Part shown: positions 1 to 5,687 of the stretch, piece after piece
How positions within the stretch are numbered: the first letter of the stretch is position 1
Layout of the letters: each line of letters starts with the position of its first letter
Assembly: GCA_958428675.1 (NCBI GenBank)
Contig: CAUAGV010000064.1
Location: forward strand, 1 to 8,851
From: an uncultured Collinsella sp.
GTDB taxonomy: Bacteria; Actinomycetota; Coriobacteriia; Coriobacteriales; Coriobacteriaceae
Length of the DNA stretch: 8,851 bases
Direction of reading: 5' to 3'
The notes under the pieces: model-generated
What the model saw: the letters and a program-made list of their open reading frames with translations, nothing else
What the model was told of the DNA's origin: nothing
Databases searched by the model: none
Position numbers and translations under genes: made by a program

Positions 1-3000
1 GGCGGTAACTGGCGACGAAGGCTCGGCGACGGGGGAGAACCCTGCCGCGAGCGAGCAGTCTTCGACGGCATCCGCTGGCCAAGCAGGATCTGCCGCCGCG
101 GCTGCCGTCCAGGCAGAGAACCCGACGGAAACCGGCGATGTCGCCAAGAAGCAAGTCGAGGTCTCGTTCTCGATTATCGGCACCGATGCCGACGGCAAGG
201 CTCAGACCTGGGTGGCACCTACGCAGCTCAAGCTCGACGAGGGCGCGACGGCTGCGGATGCCTTCATTAAGCTGCAGGAGAAGACGGGCTTCAAGGCGGA
301 CTACGATCCGAACACGGCATACGGGTTCTACCTCAAAAGCATCACATCCCCGAGCGATGGCCGCACGCTTGCCTTCGATCCGGCGACTTATGCCTACTGG
401 CAGCTGTTCGTCGACGGCGCGTCTTCCTCGGTTGGCGCGAGCAGCGTCAAGCTCACCCAGGGGCAGAAGATTGAGTTTGCCTATACGGCTGGTAGCGCGT
501 CCCCTGTCGTTAAGGACCAGGTTGCCGCAAATGTGACCGTCATTGGTCGCGATGCCCAGGGCAAGACTCAGGCTTGGGTCGATAACGCGCAGTATGTGGT
601 GACGTCCGGCTCGAGCGCACTTGACCTTACGAAGGTCGCGCTCGAGGCAAATGGCATCGACGCCTTTGCTGCGGGCTCCATCATTTTGAGCCTTAAGTAC
701 AACGGCGTTGAGCTGGGTACGCCGCTCGATTATTCGACCTATTGGCAGCTGTTCATCAACGGCAAGTCGAGCGACTACACGGCAGACAATGTCACCATTC
801 ATGCTGGCGATACCGTTACGTGGTTCTACGGTGGCTGGGGCGACCAGTTGCCCTCTGATTCCGTCCATGCTTCCGTTCAGGTCCTCGGTAAGGGCAAGGA
901 CGGCAAGCAGCAGGTTTGGGCTTCGACGGGCCAGACGAGTCTCAAGGCGGGTTCTACTGCCAAGGATCTCCTTGAGCAGACCGGCCTTAAGCTCGATGCT
1001 AGCGAATCGTCTTGGGGCTGGTTCCTCAACGGCATTACTTCGCCGTTCGATGGTAAATCCTATGGCTGGGACGCTGCGACCAAAAGCTATTGGCACTTCT
1101 ACGTAAATGGCAAGTTCGCCAACGTTGGCGCCGGTGCCTACAAGCTCCAAGAGGGCGATACCGTCACCTTTATGTATGGTGCTGACGCCGATGCCCTCCC
1201 CGGTCAGGTTCTTGGGTCCGTCGATGTCATCGGTCCCGATGTCAACGGCAACAATACTCGCTGGGGCTCGGCAAGCAATGTTTCTTTGCCCGAAGGCTCT
1301 ACGGCCCAGGACCTTATTGAGACGGTTCTGAAGGCGAAGGGCGTTGATTACAACGCCTCCCAGAGCGGTGCATACTGGCTCCTGAATTCCATTACTTCGC
1401 CGTTCGATCACAAGCCGTATGTCTGGGATGCTGCGACCAATAAATATTGGCACCTGTATATCAATGGAGAGCCCTCCTTACTCTGCGCCAATCAGATTAC
1501 GCTCAAGAGCGGCGATAAGGTTACGCTTGCCTATACCACTGACGATTCGGCCATGCCCGATCCCGACAAGATTGTCGTGGACCCGAGTGCGACGACTCCT
1601 GATTGGGATGCCGAGTGGGCCGGCTACGGCAACGGTGGCAACGGTTCGACCGTAACGGATGCCAAGACGCCTGCGCAGGCCGCCGGTCTTAAGTGGGCCT
1701 TCGATTGGAAGGCCGAGTCTGGCCAGCAGTATGCCAACTGCAGCGAGCCTGTCATCGCTAACGGTTTTGTGTACATCGCGACCGAGAACGAGCTCATTAA
1801 GATCGATTCGTCCACGGGCAAAAAGGTTGCCTCTGCGCCGCTTGCCTCCAAGGTGAGCTATACCTCTCGTCCGATCTATACCAACGGCCTTATCATCGTT
1901 CCGCTCAACGGCGGTGCGGTCCAGGCGATTACTGCAGACAAGCTGATCTGCAAGTGGCTGACGCCTGGTTTGACGGACTTGACGCAGAGCTCCTGCACCG
2001 TGGTTTCGGACGGCGAGTACGTCTATGTTGGTACGGTCGATATTTCGTATGACGAGAACTACAACGCGACCTACGGCAACGGCTCCCTGAAGCGTATCAA
2101 GATTGCCACGGGCGAAGTCTCTTGGCAGAACATTGACGCTTCCGAGGGCTATTATTGGACTGGCGCTGCGCTGACGGATAAGTACACCATTGTTCCTACG
2201 AGCGCGGGCACGCTTAAGTGCATTGATAAGACGACGGGCAATGTCGTTTCGACCATGAAGCTCGGCGCTGTCGCAAATGCCGATTGCATTGCCGATCCGT
2301 CCAATGGTTCGACCTTCTATCAGATGACGCACGACGGAAAGCTTCATGTGATTTCGCTTTCGGCAAAGGGCGTGCTGAGTGAACAGAAGACGGTTGATCT
2401 GGGCCTTACGAATAATCTGAGCGCCCCTGCGGTGTCTGGTGACAATCTGATTGTCGGCGGACAGACGGCTACTGGCTCTGCTCTGGTTCTCTATAACCTG
2501 AAGACGGGTAAGCCCACGATGGTCGCTGCTGCCGACGGCAAGGCGCTGCCGGCTGGCCTCAACGGCATTGCCGCTACTCCGCTGGTGAGTGTTCAGGGCG
2601 GCAAGACCTACGTGTACTTCACCGTGAACAGCGCGGATAGCAAGGATTACGTCAACTACTCTGCTGGTGGTGGCGTGTATCGCTATACGCTCGGCGATGC
2701 AGAGGCGACGCAGATTTATGATGCGGCTGGCCATTACCAGTACTGCGACTCTCCGGTCATTGCCGATGCTTCTGGCAACCTGTACTACATCAATGATTCG
2801 GGTACTCTGTTCAAGCTCGGGGCTGTTGAGTCTTGGACGGTTGCCTTTAATTCCAACGGCGGGTCTGCTTGCGACACTAAGTTTGTTGCTACGGCCGACG
2901 GCAAGCTGGTCAAGCCGGCCGATCCGACGCGCGATGGCTACACTTTCGGCGGTTGGTATACCGATGAGGCTTGCACACAGGCATATGACTTCAGTACGCC

Positions 3001-3508
3001 GGTGACGGCCGATCTGACGCTGTATGCCAAGTGGACCAAGAATGCCGTTAACCCTGGCGGTAATGGCGGTTCTGGCTCCAATGGCGGCAACGGTGGCGCT
3101 GGCAACGGTTCCGGTGCTGGCGCTGGCACTGGCACGGGTTCCGGCTCCGGAACGAAGGGCCAGCAGGCTGGCGGCGCTATCGCCCCGGGTCAGAAGCCGG
3201 TGACCAAGACGACGGTGTCGACCAAGACCGAGACCAAGGACAACAAGTCTGATAAGAAGGACTCCGATAAGTCCGATAAGAAGGACGAGAAGAAGTCTGA
3301 CAAGAAGTCTGACAAGAAGGACAGCAAGTCCGACAAGAAGTCCGATTCCAAGTCCGATACGGGTGCTGCATTCACGACCACTGCTAAGAAGTCCTCTGGT
3401 GCTTCCGAGCAGGAGACTGGCACCAACCCGCTCGCCATCGTCGGCATCGCCGCCGGCGTCATCGGTCTCGCCATCGTCGGCGTGTTCGTGTTCACCAAAC
3501 GTCGGTAG
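1..3508 (+). CDS. Large surface protein: 4x DUF4430, beta-propeller, InlB repeat, C-terminal membrane anchor (5'-partial)
   Basis: The frame is open from nt 2 to the TAG at 3506-3508, so the gene begins upstream of the window. 1168 residues are visible. A GTG at 212 lies inside the first domain and is not the start. Order: an Ala/Ser/Glu-rich disordered stretch (residues 1-50); four tandem DUF4430 domains (about nt 155-1550), each with a YW-x-[LF][FY][VI][ND]G strand motif and a final GD-[TK]-V-type strand; an Asn/Gly linker; a propeller of about eight blades with quinoprotein-like spacing (about nt 1690-2825); one InlB B-repeat (about nt 2830-3035, with GYTFGGWYTD and LYAKW); a Gly/Ser linker; an S-D-K-K spacer; and a hydrophobic helix ending TKRR. 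DUF4430 resembles the C-terminal domain of transcobalamin/intrinsic factor, and InlB repeats are adhesin or stalk modules. I infer an exported, membrane- or wall-anchored binding protein; the ligand is unknown. The signal peptide should lie upstream of the window. The next gene follows after 9 nt. Confidence 0.93.
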   Translation, partial: AVTGDEGSATGENPAASEQSSTASAGQAGSAAAAAVQAENPTETGDVAKKQVEVSFSIIGTDADGKAQTWVAPTQLKLDEGATAADAFIKLQEKTGFKADYDPNTAYGFYLKSITSPSDGRTLAFDPATYAYWQLFVDGASSSVGASSVKLTQGQKIEFAYTAGSASPVVKDQVAANVTVIGRDAQGKTQAWVDNAQYVVTSGSSALDLTKVALEANGIDAFAAGSIILSLKYNGVELGTPLDYSTYWQLFINGKSSDYTADNVTIHAGDTVTWFYGGWGDQLPSDSVHASVQVLGKGKDGKQQVWASTGQTSLKAGSTAKDLLEQTGLKLDASESSWGWFLNGITSPFDGKSYGWDAATKSYWHFYVNGKFANVGAGAYKLQEGDTVTFMYGADADALPGQVLGSVDVIGPDVNGNNTRWGSASNVSLPEGSTAQDLIETVLKAKGVDYNASQSGAYWLLNSITSPFDHKPYVWDAATNKYWHLYINGEPSLLCANQITLKSGDKVTLAYTTDDSAMPDPDKIVVDPSATTPDWDAEWAGYGNGGNGSTVTDAKTPAQAAGLKWAFDWKAESGQQYANCSEPVIANGFVYIATENELIKIDSSTGKKVASAPLASKVSYTSRPIYTNGLIIVPLNGGAVQAITADKLICKWLTPGLTDLTQSSCTVVSDGEYVYVGTVDISYDENYNATYGNGSLKRIKIATGEVSWQNIDASEGYYWTGAALTDKYTIVPTSAGTLKCIDKTTGNVVSTMKLGAVANADCIADPSNGSTFYQMTHDGKLHVISLSAKGVLSEQKTVDLGLTNNLSAPAVSGDNLIVGGQTATGSALVLYNLKTGKPTMVAAADGKALPAGLNGIAATPLVSVQGGKTYVYFTVNSADSKDYVNYSAGGGVYRYTLGDAEATQIYDAAGHYQYCDSPVIADASGNLYYINDSGTLFKLGAVESWTVAFNSNGGSACDTKFVATADGKLVKPADPTRDGYTFGGWYTDEACTQAYDFSTPVTADLTLYAKWTKNAVNPGGNGGSGSNGGNGGAGNGSGAGAGTGTGSGSGTKGQQAGGAIAPGQKPVTKTTVSTKTETKDNKSDKKDSDKSDKKDEKKSDKKSDKKDSKSDKKSDSKSDTGAAFTTTAKKSSGASEQETGTNPLAIVGIAAGVIGLAIVGVFVFTKRR
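155..1550 (+). repeat. Four tandem DUF4430 domain repeats within the large surface protein
   Basis: Four copies of a roughly 110-120 residue domain start near nt 155, 524, 862 and 1211. Copies 1, 3 and 4 share the core ITSP-[SF]-D followed by a Trp/Phe-Asp and a YW-containing strand. Copy 2 has lost the ITSP core and is the most diverged. Copies 3 and 4 are the most alike in DNA: a 19-nt stretch at 1033-1051 recurs exactly at 1390-1408, and the following YWH codons recur at the same 357-nt (119-codon) offset. This indicates duplication or gene conversion within the array. Confidence 0.85.
1690..2825 (+). other. Quinoprotein-like beta-propeller segment of the large surface protein
   Basis: About eight blade-like units can be counted by eye. 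Examples begin EPVIANGFVYIA, RPIYTNGLIIVP, TVVSDGEYVYVG, APAVSGDNLIVGG and SPVIADASGNLYYI. Most end in an ID-x-x-TG-type turn such as KIDSSTGK, KIATGE, CIDKTTG or YNLKTGK. The segment follows the DUF4430 array and precedes the InlB repeat. Several blades carry a Cys just before the first strand. The blade count is a visual estimate and no structure prediction was run. A PQQ cofactor is not implied: propellers of this type in surface proteins often only bind or scaffold. Confidence 0.75.
3248..3358 (+). repeat. Ser-Asp-Lys-Lys low-complexity coding repeat (wall-spanning spacer)
   Basis: A degenerate 12-nt unit, TCYGAYAAGAAG (Ser-Asp-Lys-Lys), is repeated with interspersed Asp, Glu and Ser codons. 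It encodes a highly charged disordered stretch just before the C-terminal membrane segment of the large surface protein. Such spacers commonly carry a domain through the peptidoglycan layer. The neighbouring gene has a spacer of similar composition on the other side of its domain. Repeats of this kind vary in length between strains by slippage. Confidence 0.8.
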
Positions 3509-3514
3509 GTGAGG
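3507..3514 (+). promoter_or_regulatory. Ribosome binding site overlapping the upstream stop codon
   Basis: AGGTGAGG begins inside the TAG stop (3506-3508) of the large surface protein. It lies just before GTG 3518, six nt away if AGGTG is taken as the core. The earlier in-frame GTG at 3509 has no purine-rich sequence in front and lies within this site, so 3518 is the better start. The overlap suggests translational coupling of the two genes. Confidence 0.65.
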
Positions 3515-3517
3515 GCT

Positions 3518-4426
3518 GTGTCCAATAAATCCAAGGACGCTGACCCCAAGCAACCAGATTCCTCGTTTATCCAGCTTGACGATGCAAAGCAAAAGGGCGC
3601 CGCTTCGGCGGCGTCCGCCCCTCGCCGCAAGGCGCTCCTTGGCGTTCTGACTGCCGCGTGCACCATTCTGATCGTCGTCTCGCTGGGCTTCGTCCATCCT
3701 TCCGAGAGCGGTGCCTGGTCTATCGACTGGATCATTCAGGCCGTGACGGGGGAGAGCGTCGTCACCAAGGACACCAAGGCGTCTGGCTCGTCTGCCGCTT
3801 CGGGCGAGGCCAGTTCCAAGGATTCCAAGTCATCGAATGACGCAAAAGATGAGTCCAAGCATTCTGATGAGTCCAAGTCCAAGGACGATTCCGAGTCTTC
3901 GGACAAGGAATCGGATAAAAGCTCGGATAGCAAGAAGTCCGATGGTCAGGACGGCAAGAAGTCTGGAGATAAATCCGCTGCCCAGAATACGGGAGCCGGC
4001 GATACTCCCAATGTGTCTGGCGGTGCTTCTTCGGGGGGCGGTCAGTCGTCTGATGGAGCCTCCAGCTCTAATGGTGGAAACGCCTCCTCGGGCGGCCAGA
4101 GCGGCTCGCAGGAGTCCAGCTACGTTACGGTGACGGTTTCGGTCACATCGAGCGCCGTGGGCAATCCTGTGTCTTCTGGTGGCACCTTTACCTTTAACGA
4201 AGGCGCTACCGTCTACGATGCCCTGTGCGCGCTGGGCCTTTCTGTCAACGCACATGGCTCGTCGTACGGCACGTATGTCTCCGCGATTGGTGGTTTGGCC
4301 GAGAAACAGTACGGCGGCACGAGCGGCTGGATGTACTCCGTCAACGGCACAACACCCATGACGGCCTGCAGCAACTACGTTCTCTCCAATGGCGACACCG
4401 TCGTTTGGTATTACGTAACGGGCTAG
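3518..4426 (+). CDS. N-terminally membrane-anchored DUF4430 domain protein
   Basis: 302 residues from GTG 3518, chosen for its Shine-Dalgarno; GTG 3509 would add three residues. Layout: a hydrophilic cytoplasmic N-terminus with a PRRK stop (residues 35-38); one hydrophobic segment at about 39-59, consistent with an N-in signal anchor; a long Ser/Lys/Asp/Glu then Ser/Gly-rich spacer (about 75-200); and a single DUF4430 domain (about 201-302) with the motif GWMYSVNG and the terminal strand GDTVVWYYV. Two Cys (in YDALCALG and MTACSNY) could form a disulphide. DUF4430 is related to the transcobalamin C-terminal domain, so an extracellular ligand- or partner-binding role is inferred and no ligand can be named. 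It follows the four-DUF4430 gene after only 9 nt and ends before a strong terminator, so the two probably form the end of one operon and act together at the cell surface. Confidence 0.9.
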   Translation: MSNKSKDADPKQPDSSFIQLDDAKQKGAASAASAPRRKALLGVLTAACTILIVVSLGFVHPSESGAWSIDWIIQAVTGESVVTKDTKASGSSAASGEASSKDSKSSNDAKDESKHSDESKSKDDSESSDKESDKSSDSKKSDGQDGKKSGDKSAAQNTGAGDTPNVSGGASSGGGQSSDGASSSNGGNASSGGQSGSQESSYVTVTVSVTSSAVGNPVSSGGTFTFNEGATVYDALCALGLSVNAHGSSYGTYVSAIGGLAEKQYGGTSGWMYSVNGTTPMTACSNYVLSNGDTVVWYYVTG

Positions 4427-4446
4427 AGGCCTCGACATAACGCGCC

Positions 4447-4486
4447 AAACGGGCGGTTCGGACCAACATCCGAGCCGCCCGTTTTT
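4447..4486 (+). terminator. Intrinsic terminator of the DUF4430 operon
   Basis: The arms 4449-4462 and 4469-4482 pair over 14 bp (one G-U) around the loop CCAACA. Two further A-T pairs extend the stem into the trailing run of five T (4482-4486). The hairpin lies 20 nt after the stop of the anchored DUF4430 protein and is well placed to end the + strand transcript. Confidence 0.93.
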
Positions 4487-4525
4487 CATGCGTAGAGGAC
4501 TGGGTTGCCGGGTCTCTCAGCAAAC

Positions 4526-4559
4526 AAAAAACCGGTTGGAACGAGGATTCCAACCGGTT
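4526..4559 (-). terminator. Intrinsic terminator of the distal gtrA-like gene
   Basis: A perfect 12-bp stem (AACCGGTTGGAA at 4530-4541 with its complement at 4548-4559) closes a 6-nt loop. A run of A at 4526-4530 becomes the U-tract when read on the - strand. It lies 26 nt beyond the stop of the - strand GtrA-family gene. The + strand side lacks a T-run, so it works mainly for the - strand. It faces the + strand terminator at 4447-4486. Confidence 0.92.
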
Positions 4560-4585
4560 ATACCTTCAAGCTAATATCGATCAAA

Positions 4586-4993
4586 CTACGACTGCGCACC
4601 CTCGAGGAAGAAGCGACGGCTAAAGTAGTTGTACCAGGTGACGAGGAACGTGGCGATGGCCTTCATGGCTTGGTAGCCGATGCTCAAAAACGTGACGCCC
4701 ACAAACATGTATAGGTCGTTGAGACCCAGACCAATCACCGACAGGATGGTGAAGATCGTGAACTCGCGCTTGCGGCTCATGCCCTCGCGGTGGTCGAACA
4801 CGTACTTCATGCTGAGCCAGTAGTTGACCACGACGGATGTGGTAAACGAGACCGTGGTACTCATTAAAAAGTCGAGGTGGAACAGCTCGACGAGCGCAAT
4901 GAGCATGCCCCAGTCGATGCCAAAGGAGATAAGACCCACGACAGCGAACTTGAGGAACTGCTTGGTATGAGGTTGTGCCAGTGCCTTGCGCAC
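4586..4993 (-). CDS. GtrA-family four-helix membrane protein (copy 1)
   Basis: 135 residues, the usual size for the GtrA family. Four hydrophobic segments are visible at about residues 13-33, 40-58, 77-97 and 103-121. A basic loop (KYVFDHREGMSRKREF) lies between helices 2 and 3, and a basic C-terminus ends in FFLEGAQS. GtrA proteins are thought to flip or help transfer polyprenyl-phosphate-linked sugars for modification of wall polysaccharides or teichoic acids; no glycosyltransferase is visible nearby, so the substrate is unknown. The start is a GTG at 4993. A stop lies three codons upstream in frame, and the next Met is inside helix 1, so this start is nearly forced. A weak GGAT lies about 9 nt upstream. 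It is paralogous to the gene at 5213-5608 (about 45-50 % identical by hand alignment) and has its own intrinsic terminator. Confidence 0.9.
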   Translation of the reverse strand: MRKALAQPHTKQFLKFAVVGLISFGIDWGMLIALVELFHLDFLMSTTVSFTTSVVVNYWLSMKYVFDHREGMSRKREFTIFTILSVIGLGLNDLYMFVGVTFLSIGYQAMKAIATFLVTWYNYFSRRFFLEGAQS

Positions 4994-5212
4994 GTAATCA
5001 CATCCAATGCGTTGATGAATCGAGCAGAGGATACTTTAGAGCTTTTGCAAGGGAAACGTAAGGTCTTTGCCAAGAACTATACGAACTCGCCAAATTATCA
5101 AGTGCTAATCCGCAAACGTTGAAAATTTGCCCGTAAACGAGCGGCGCCCACGGACGATACTGCGCTGAGCGCGCGTCGTCCGTGGGCGCCGTAATGCTGC
5201 AGGGGTGTCGAG
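4994..5212. other. 219-bp spacer between the two gtrA paralogues
   Basis: The spacer is AT-richer than its surroundings. Its distal part (5142-5191) is a strong hairpin. A TTGATA (5096-5101) and a TATAGT (5076-5081) occur on the - strand, but their 14-bp spacing is too short for a confident promoter. On the + strand a reading frame runs through to a TGA at 5120-5122 and reads like the basic C-terminal tail of a protein (ending YQVLIRKR) but has no start of its own. I see no complete gene. Confidence 0.5.
5142..5191 (-). terminator. Strong hairpin after the proximal gtrA gene, possible terminator
   Basis: Arms 5142-5157 and 5176-5191 are perfectly complementary over 16 GC-rich bp, with a further T-G pair inside. 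The 17-nt interior contains a small GCGC-TGA-GCGC hairpin (5162-5172). On the - strand it begins 21 nt past the stop of the gtrA gene at 5213-5608. No clear U-tract follows, so it is either an imperfect terminator or an RNA 3'-end stabiliser between the two gtrA genes. Confidence 0.55.
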
Positions 5213-5608
5213 CTATTTGGTCTCGTCGCCCTCCAGGAAGATCTTTCGGGTCACAAAGTTGTAGACCATGACAAGCGCGGTGGCGCAGATCTTGGCGATA
5301 TTGGCTTCGAGCCCCAGACCGGCGTTGAGCGCCAGCACGATACCGTCGTTGAGCACCAAACCGATCACGGACAGCACGACAAAGATAATGAACTCGCGGC
5401 GGCGGCTCATGCCCTCCTTGTGCGCAAACACGTACTTCATGCTGGCGACGTAATTAAAGATGAGTGAGACGATAAAGCCGCTGGTGTTGGCGATTAGGAT
5501 GTTGAGGCCCAGACCGTAGTGGAGCAGATTCATAATGCCAAAGTCGATAACCGTGGCAATGACACCGACGACGCCAAATTTCATGATCTGCGCAAGGAGC
5601 TTTTGCAT
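5213..5608 (-). CDS. GtrA-family four-helix membrane protein (copy 2)
   Basis: 131 residues starting MQKLLAQIMKF at ATG 5608. AAGGCAGG lies just upstream, its AGG 4 nt from the ATG. An in-frame ATG at 5725 would add a 39-residue hydrophilic tail overlapping the end of fbp and is rejected, because GtrA proteins begin right before helix 1. Four membrane segments lie at about residues 10-30, 36-54, 74-94 and 99-117. The basic loop KYVFAHKEGMSRRREF and the following LSVIGL-x-LND are nearly identical to copy 1. The family is associated with lipid-linked sugar translocation for surface glycopolymers; the specific substrate is not evident here. The gene begins 79 nt after the fbp stop on the same strand, so it may be read through from fbp, with two hairpins in between. 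Confidence 0.9.
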   Translation of the reverse strand: MQKLLAQIMKFGVVGVIATVIDFGIMNLLHYGLGLNILIANTSGFIVSLIFNYVASMKYVFAHKEGMSRRREFIIFVVLSVIGLVLNDGIVLALNAGLGLEANIAKICATALVMVYNFVTRKIFLEGDETK

Positions 5609-5612
5609 GGTA

Positions 5613-5620
5613 CCTGCCTT
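5613..5620 (-). promoter_or_regulatory. Ribosome binding site of gtrA copy 2
   Basis: On the - strand AAGGCAGG precedes ATG 5608, with AGG 4 nt and AAGG 8 nt away. This selects the short form over the ATG at 5725, which lies inside fbp. Confidence 0.7.
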
Positions 5621-5625
5621 AAGCT

Positions 5626-5639
5626 GGCGCCGAAGCGCC
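5626..5639 (-). other. UUCG-tetraloop hairpin in the leader of gtrA copy 2
   Basis: On the - strand the RNA reads GGCGC-UUCG-GCGCC, a 5-bp GC stem with the exceptionally stable C(UUCG)G tetraloop. It lies 17 nt before the ATG and just before the Shine-Dalgarno. No U-tract follows, so it is not a typical terminator. A role in RNA stability or leader folding is possible. Confidence 0.65.
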
Positions 5640-5681
5640 GCGGGGATGACAAACTTGGCACAGTTTAGCCAATCCCCGCGG
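5638..5681 (-). other. Second hairpin between fbp and gtrA copy 2
   Basis: CCGCGGGGAT at 5638-5647 pairs perfectly with 5672-5681. The interior holds a smaller stem of AAACT (5651-5655) with AGTTT (5662-5666). The outer stem begins 7 nt past the fbp stop on the - strand and shares two bases with the UUCG hairpin, so both cannot form completely at once. There is no U-tract. It could mark the 3' end of fbp mRNA or a processing point. Confidence 0.55.
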
Positions 5682-5687
5682 GTGGGG

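Noticed and set aside
212..214. GTG at 212 as start of the large surface protein
   Set aside because: The frame is open to the window edge, and the residues before it (VEVSFSIIGTDADGKAQTW) are the first strand of the first DUF4430 domain, so the gene is 5'-truncated by the window.
3248..3358. CRISPR-like or satellite repeat
   Set aside because: The repeats are in-frame 12-nt coding units without spacers. They encode a disordered Ser-Asp-Lys-Lys stretch in a real protein.
3650..3662. Possible lipobox (LTAAC) in the anchored DUF4430 protein
   Set aside because: The Cys lies in the middle of the hydrophobic helix, about ten hydrophobic residues follow, and the -3 residue is Thr, so a signal anchor fits better than lipoprotein processing.
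1478..3697. Very long - strand open frame (739 codons) opposite the large surface protein
   Set aside because: It is antisense to a clearly domain-bearing gene, its translation is a biased Arg/Leu/Gly/Ile-rich string with no recognisable domain, and it arises because GC-rich coding DNA has few stops in the opposite frame.
3190..3735. - strand open frame of 181 codons with Leu/Ser/Asp runs
   Set aside because: It is the complement of the S-D-K-K repeat and the start of the second surface gene. Its low-complexity translation has no start support.
5076..5101. - strand promoter TTGATA...TATAGT for gtrA copy 1
   Set aside because: The 14-bp spacing is too short, and neither hexamer has a better partner at 16-18 bp.
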